Assembly: GCA_910586775.1 (NCBI GenBank)
Contig: CAJUJN010000056.1
Span: forward strand, 1 to 28,007
Length of the DNA: 28,007 nucleotides
Reading direction: 5' to 3'
Source: an uncultured Acetatifactor sp.
GTDB lineage: Bacteria; Bacillota; Clostridia; Lachnospirales; Lachnospiraceae
Under the pieces are notes generated by a model. The model was not told the origin of the DNA. It searched no databases and saw only the letters and a list, made by a program, of their open reading frames with translations. How positions within the stretch are numbered: position 1 is the first letter of the stretch; every line of letters starts with the position of its first letter. Shown here piece after piece: positions 24,017 to 28,007 of this stretch. Made by a program: the position numbers and the translations under genes.

Positions 24017-24062
24017 CCACAATATATAGAATGATTACAAGATATAATACTATATTTTGTGT
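24017..24062 (+). promoter_or_regulatory. Two NrdR boxes just downstream of the nrdD promoter
   Basis: Positions 24017-24032 (CCACAATATATAGAAT) and 24047-24062 (ATACTATATTTTGTGT) match the NrdR consensus acaCwAtATaTwGtgt, as I recall it, at about 13 and 14 of 16 positions. They start 30 bases apart, close to three helical turns as in known tandem boxes. NrdR is an ATP/dATP-sensing repressor of ribonucleotide reductase genes. Confidence 0.75.
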
Positions 24063-24279
24063 GTAAAGTCCCGAAGGATTGGACATCCTGTAGAAGTCGG
24101 GGACAGGCGGGAGTCTTTCGCGGCGCTTTCCCGGGAAGCAGCGGGCGCGGATACAGATCGTCAGGAAGTGTTACGAAATATCTTTTGCTTTTTCGGCTGA
24201 TCATCAGCCGGGGATTCCGCGTTTGGCATATTGCGGTTAAAAGTTATTTCTGCGCAGTTCCTTACAGTTTCAGAAGGGA
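24063..24279 (+). other. Long structured leader of nrdD
   Basis: No gene is present in these roughly 217 bases. A nested hairpin is seen: GTCCCGA (24068-24074) with TCGGGGAC (24097-24104), enclosing AGGAT (24075-24079) with ATCCT (24085-24089). A perfect CGGCTGAT-C-ATCAGCCG palindrome lies at 24194-24210. No known riboswitch motif was recognised. Confidence 0.45.
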
Positions 24280-26478
24280 ATGATGGAGATGGGAAGCAAT
24301 TTTGATCAGGCAGTCAGAGAAGATGTCAATTACGGAGAAGCATTCAGACCGGACAGGGATGTATATGTGATAAAGAAGGACGGAAGCAGGGAAGCCTTCA
24401 ATGTACAGAAAGTGATCAATGCGGTGGCAAAGAGCGCGTACAGGGCATTGACCAGATTCACCGCGGAAGAGGAGTGCCGGATCTGCCAGGATGTCATCGA
24501 CAAGGTGAATGCGCTGGGAGAGGCGGAGGTTCCCATTCCCATGATGCATAATATCGTGGAGAGCGCTCTGGAGCAGGTGAAGCCCATGGTGGCGAAAAGC
24601 TACCGGGATTACCGCAATTACAAGCAGGACTTTGTCCGGATGCTGGACGATGTGTATAAGAAGAGCCAGTCTATCATGTATATCGGCGATAAGGAAAACG
24701 CAAATACGGATTCCGCACTGGTGGCCACCAAGAGAAGTCTGGTTTTCAATCAGCTGAACAAGGAGCTGTATCAGAAGTTTTTCATGACTACGGAGGAGAT
24801 TCAGGCATGCCGTGACGGGTATATCTATGTACATGATATGTCCGCCAGAAGGGATACCATGAACTGCTGTCTGTTCGATGTGGAAAATGTGCTGAGCGGC
24901 GGTTTTGAGATGGGAAATGTCTGGTATAACGAGCCCAAGTCTCTGGATGTGGCTTTCGATGTCATCGGGGATATCGTGCTCAGCGCGGCCAGCCAGCAGT
25001 ACGGCGGCTTTACAGTACCCAGCGTGGACATGATCCTGGAGCCCTATGCCGAGAAATCTTATCGGCATGCTATGGAAAAGTATATCAGACTGGGCATAGA
25101 CAGGGAGAAGGCGGAAAAGGAAGCCTACGAAGATGTAGTCAGAGAGTACGAGCAGGGATTTCAGGGTTGGGAGTACAAATTTAACACGGTGGGAAGCAGC
25201 CGGGGAGATTATCCTTTTATCACGGTGACTGCCGGTACCGGAACGGGCAGGTTTGCAAAGCTTGCCACCATGACCATGCTTCAGGTGCGCAAGGGCGGAC
25301 AGGGCAGGAAGGAACACAAGAAGCCGGTGCTGTTTCCAAAGATCGTGTTTTTATATGACGAGAATCTCCACGGTCCTGGAAAGCCGCTGGAGGATGTGTT
25401 TGAGATGGGGGTGCAGTGTTCTGCCAGGACCATGTATCCTGACTGGCTGAGCCTGACGGGAAAGGGGTATGTGGCAAGCATGTACAGGCAGTATGGGAGG
25501 ATCGTGTCCCCCATGGGCTGCAGGGCCTTCCTTTCCCCCTGGTATGAGCGGGGCGGCATGCATCCGGCGGATGATCAGGACAAGCCTGTATTTGTGGGGC
25601 GTTTCAATATCGGCGCCGTATCTCTGCATCTGCCCATGATTCTGGCGAAATCCAGGAAGGAAAGCCGGGATTTCCATGAGGTGCTGGATTATTATCTGAA
25701 TCTGATCCGGCAGCTTCATATCCGGACCTATGCCTATCTGGGAGAGATGCGGGCCTCCACCAATCCCCTGGCCTACTGCGAGGGCGGTTTCCTGGGAGGT
25801 CATCTGAAGCTTACGGACAAGATCAAGCCGCTGTTGAGATCAGCTACCGCCAGCTTCGGCATCACGGCCCTGAACGAGCTTCAGGAGCTTTATAACGGGA
25901 AATCCCTGGTGGAGGACGGAGCGTTTGCCCTTGAGGTGATGGAATATATCAACAAGCGGATCAATGAATTCAAGGAGGCTGACGGGAATCTCTATGCCAT
26001 TTACGGCACGCCCGCGGAGAACCTGTGCGGACTGCAGGTCAGGCAGTTCAGGAACAAATACGGCATCGTGGAGGGAGTCTCGGACAGAGAGTATGTGAGC
26101 AACAGCTTCCACTGCCATGTGACAGAAGATATCACGCCCATTCAGAAGCAGGATTTGGAGAACCGGTTCTGGGATCTGACCAATGGCGGAAAGATACAGT
26201 ATGTGAAGTATCCTGTTGACTACAATATTGACGCCATCAGGACGCTGATCCGCAGGGCCATGGAACTGGGCTTTTATGAGGGAGTGAATCTTTCGCTGGC
26301 TTATTGTGACGACTGCGGGCATCAGGAGCTGGAGATGGATGTGTGTCCGAAATGCGGAAGCCGTAATCTGACCAAGATTGACCGTATGAACGGCTATCTG
26401 TCTTATTCCCGCGTACATGGGGATACCAGACTCAATGAGGCGAAGATGGCGGAGATTGCGGAGCGTAAGAGCATGTGA
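24280..26478 (+). CDS. nrdD: Anaerobic (class III) ribonucleoside-triphosphate reductase
   Basis: 732 residues. An N-terminal ATP-cone (about 25-115: YVIKKDGSREAFNVQKVINAVAKSAYRA) gives allosteric control by ATP/dATP. The catalytic barrel carries SPMGCRAFLSPW (about residue 410), whose Cys is the expected thiyl radical site. The C-terminus has a zinc site, YCDDCGHQELEMDVCPKCG, followed by RMNGYLSYSR, where the Gly is the expected glycyl radical position. It reduces NTPs to dNTPs without oxygen and needs NrdG for activation. AGAAGGG lies at the start; ATGs at 24280, 24283 and 24289 are all possible, the last with a 10-base spacing. nrdG follows after 162 bases. NrdR boxes upstream imply repression when dATP is high. 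Confidence 0.96.
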   Translation: MMEMGSNFDQAVREDVNYGEAFRPDRDVYVIKKDGSREAFNVQKVINAVAKSAYRALTRFTAEEECRICQDVIDKVNALGEAEVPIPMMHNIVESALEQVKPMVAKSYRDYRNYKQDFVRMLDDVYKKSQSIMYIGDKENANTDSALVATKRSLVFNQLNKELYQKFFMTTEEIQACRDGYIYVHDMSARRDTMNCCLFDVENVLSGGFEMGNVWYNEPKSLDVAFDVIGDIVLSAASQQYGGFTVPSVDMILEPYAEKSYRHAMEKYIRLGIDREKAEKEAYEDVVREYEQGFQGWEYKFNTVGSSRGDYPFITVTAGTGTGRFAKLATMTMLQVRKGGQGRKEHKKPVLFPKIVFLYDENLHGPGKPLEDVFEMGVQCSARTMYPDWLSLTGKGYVASMYRQYGRIVSPMGCRAFLSPWYERGGMHPADDQDKPVFVGRFNIGAVSLHLPMILAKSRKESRDFHEVLDYYLNLIRQLHIRTYAYLGEMRASTNPLAYCEGGFLGGHLKLTDKIKPLLRSATASFGITALNELQELYNGKSLVEDGAFALEVMEYINKRINEFKEADGNLYAIYGTPAENLCGLQVRQFRNKYGIVEGVSDREYVSNSFHCHVTEDITPIQKQDLENRFWDLTNGGKIQYVKYPVDYNIDAIRTLIRRAMELGFYEGVNLSLAYCDDCGHQELEMDVCPKCGSRNLTKIDRMNGYLSYSRVHGDTRLNEAKMAEIAERKSM

Positions 26479-26571
26479 GCGTATATGACAGGAAATACGG
26501 AATGCAGGATCGTGCAACGCCGGCATGTGCGGACAAAAATGGCGGAAAATTCCGAACGCAGGAGTATGTGA
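26446..26571 (+). repeat. Partial duplication of the nrdD 3' end
   Basis: The last 11 codons of nrdD (26446-26478, MAEIAERKSM-stop) recur at 26539-26571 as MAENSERRSM-stop, with the same length and stop and mostly synonymous or conservative changes. The second copy has no upstream coding sequence and lies in the nrdD-nrdG gap. A weaker third echo, MAGEKSRRS, begins at 26587. Confidence 0.65.
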
Positions 26572-26640
26572 ATGAAGACTGCGGAAATGGCAGGAGAGAA
26601 GAGCAGGAGAAGCAATTTGCGGTTAACGGGGTAAGGGATC

Positions 26641-27201
26641 ATGAGATATCATAATATAACGTCTGACGATATGCTCAATGGCGACGGTCTGCGGGTGGTA
26701 TTGTGGCTGGCGGGCTGTGACCATTGCTGCAGGGGATGCCAGAATCCCCTCACATGGGACCCGGAGGGCGGGCTCTTGTTTGATGATGAGGCAAGGCAGG
26801 AGATCTTCGGGGAGCTGGACAAGAACTATATCTCCGGCATAACCTTTTCCGGAGGAGACCCGCTTCATCCGGCCAACAGGCTGGAAGTGAGAGCGCTGAT
26901 GGCGCAGATCAAAGACAGGTACCCGGAGAAGAGTATCTGGCTCTACACCGGGGACAGCTGGGAGGATATCCGGCATTATCCTCTCATGAAATATGTGGAC
27001 GTGCTGGTGGACGGGGAATTTCAGGAGGATAAGAAGGACGTGAAGCTTCTGTGGAAGGGCAGCGCAAACCAGAGAGTCATTGATGTGCAGAGGACGCTTG
27101 CCCGGGAGGATCCTTCCGTACCGCTGCTGCATTGCGGTGATTACGAGCAGGTATACAGGATGAGCGGGAAGCCGGGGAATGTCAGCGGGTGCTGTGACTG
27201 A
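26641..27201 (+). CDS. nrdG: Anaerobic ribonucleotide reductase activating protein (radical SAM)
   Basis: 186 residues. LAGCDHCCRGCQNP contains the CX3CX2C cluster-binding motif of radical SAM enzymes, and FSGGDPLHPANR is the SAM-binding Gly-rich strand. It ligates a 4Fe-4S cluster, cleaves S-adenosylmethionine and installs the glycyl radical on NrdD. The ATG at 26641 has GGGGTAAGGGAT just upstream. It is in the same orientation as nrdD and very probably in the same transcript. The tail after residue 150 (CGDYEQVYRMSGKPGNVSGCCD) is slightly longer than in enteric NrdG. Confidence 0.95.
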   Translation: MRYHNITSDDMLNGDGLRVVLWLAGCDHCCRGCQNPLTWDPEGGLLFDDEARQEIFGELDKNYISGITFSGGDPLHPANRLEVRALMAQIKDRYPEKSIWLYTGDSWEDIRHYPLMKYVDVLVDGEFQEDKKDVKLLWKGSANQRVIDVQRTLAREDPSVPLLHCGDYEQVYRMSGKPGNVSGCCD

Positions 27202-27390
27202 CAGGTCTGCGGACGTTATTTCCCGACAGGTTCTGTTGGCAAAAGCGTTCGCGCCTGCTGACAGGACGGGCATATTTTTCACTGCATAACGGGATAGAGG
27301 ATGATATTGTGCCTGCTGTGTCTGAGCAGGGAAAGCGGAAGGCAGGCGGTTGAACCGGTACATCGGTGGGCGCATGCAGAGGGGATGCAT

Positions 27391-27906
27391 ATGAAGAGAG
27401 TAGCGCAGTTTTTTAAGGTGAGTTTTGAAAATTTTGCGGAGGCAGTGAAAGGGGACTTCCCTGATTTTTCGGATATGGAAATAAGGGAAATGTATGATAA
27501 GATCAGGCTTCCCGAACGGGCTACCAGGGGCAGCGCCGGATATGATTTTTTTGCGCCTTTTGCTTTTGCGCTTGCGCCGGGGGAGACGATCAGGATACCT
27601 ACGGGAATCCGTGCGAGAATAGACGATGGATGGGTATTGAAACTGTATCCCAGAAGCGGCCTTGGTTTCCGGTATCGTCTGCAGATGGATAATACGGTAG
27701 GAATTATCGACAGTGATTATTACAATTCCGACAATGAGGGACATATTTTTATCAAGCTGACCAACGCTACCAATGAGGGAAAGACCCTTGAAGCAGCCCG
27801 GGGAACAGGGTTTGCCCAGGGAATTTTCATAGAATACGGTATTACCGTGGACGATGAGGCAGACGGCATCCGCAACGGCGGGCTGGGCAGTACGACGGGA
27901 GATTGA
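27391..27906 (+). CDS. dut: dUTP diphosphatase (trimeric dUTPase)
   Basis: 171 residues with all five dUTPase motifs: (1) RATRGSAGYDFFA, (2) PRSGLGF, (3) NTVGIIDSDYY, (4) RGTGFAQGIFIEYG, (5) RNGGLGSTTGD. It hydrolyses dUTP to dUMP and pyrophosphate, keeping uracil out of DNA and feeding dTMP synthesis, which fits its place after nrdDG. The roughly 45-residue N-terminal extension before motif 1 is, as I recall, common in clostridial members. ATG 27391 has AGAGGGG (27378-27384) six bases upstream. The frame open from 27301 has no homology before this point. The 189-base gap to nrdG shows no promoter or terminator. Confidence 0.94.
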   Translation: MKRVAQFFKVSFENFAEAVKGDFPDFSDMEIREMYDKIRLPERATRGSAGYDFFAPFAFALAPGETIRIPTGIRARIDDGWVLKLYPRSGLGFRYRLQMDNTVGIIDSDYYNSDNEGHIFIKLTNATNEGKTLEAARGTGFAQGIFIEYGITVDDEADGIRNGGLGSTTGD

Positions 27907-27953
27907 ATCAAAAAGAGGATACATTCCCCCCCCAGCCTGCTGCGCAGCAAACT

Positions 27954-28007
27954 AAGGAAATGCCTCCAAATAACCTACGCAAGTCTGTTGCAGTATCTAC
28001 AGATTTT
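27954..28007 (-). mobile_element. Palindromic element, copy 2, inverted and cut by the window end
   Basis: These 54 bases are an exact reverse complement of 22760-22813: they contain GGAAATGCC, AAATAACCTACGCA and the inner hairpin arm. The remaining half of the element would lie beyond the window. A run of eight C (27926-27933) and a GCTGCGCAGC palindrome stand just before it, in the 47 bases after dut. Confidence 0.88.

Noticed and set aside
24063..24279. Cobalamin or other known riboswitch before nrdD
   Set aside because: The conserved core sequences of the classes I know, such as the cobalamin box, are absent.
27301..27390. Upstream start for dUTPase
   Set aside because: The extra 30 residues have no homology, and a good ribosome site precedes the ATG at 27391.

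Overview
The window looks like chromosomal DNA of a spore-forming, strictly anaerobic Firmicute, most likely a gut Lachnospiraceae-type clostridium (inference). The evidence is a clear SpoIVA (sporulation-specific), a class III oxygen-sensitive ribonucleotide reductase (NrdD/NrdG), a bacterial serpin of the kind found in gut Firmicutes, strong AGGAGG-type ribosome binding sites, and moderately GC-rich coding sequence. No rRNA, tRNA, CRISPR array or transposase gene was found.

Left part (1-5.4 kb): the tail of a sensor histidine kinase, two FtsX-type permeases and an ABC ATPase form a peptide-sensing/efflux type module. A lipoprotein serpin follows. A 3.8 kb gene on the minus strand (5.7-9.4 kb) encodes a large SF1 helicase with a 51-bp in-frame tandem repeat and a C-terminal topoisomerase-type zinc finger. 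spoIVA follows, divergently transcribed.

Middle (11.5-20.3 kb): two polytopic membrane proteins resembling surface-polysaccharide glycosyltransferases (DUF2142-like and GtrII-like) flank an AT-rich mazEF toxin-antitoxin pair that has its own promoter and palindromic operator. Then comes a nucleoside salvage cluster: purine nucleoside phosphorylase, cytidine deaminase, an amidohydrolase of the SAH/MTA deaminase type carrying a 30-bp in-frame tandem repeat, and an NCS2 purine permease. Together they would import and recycle purine and pyrimidine bases and nucleosides.

Right part (20.4-28 kb): a membrane-anchored MutS-family ATPase, a 49-residue membrane peptide with a structured leader, and the broken remains of a HAD hydrolase gene interrupted by a roughly 100-bp palindromic element. 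These are followed by a WYL regulator, an anaerobic dNTP-supply block (nrdD, nrdG, dut) behind a near-consensus promoter with two NrdR boxes, and a second, inverted copy of the palindromic element cut off by the window edge. The two element copies face each other across about 5.1 kb. This pair, with the broken HAD gene and the in-frame readability of the element, is the most unusual feature I see.
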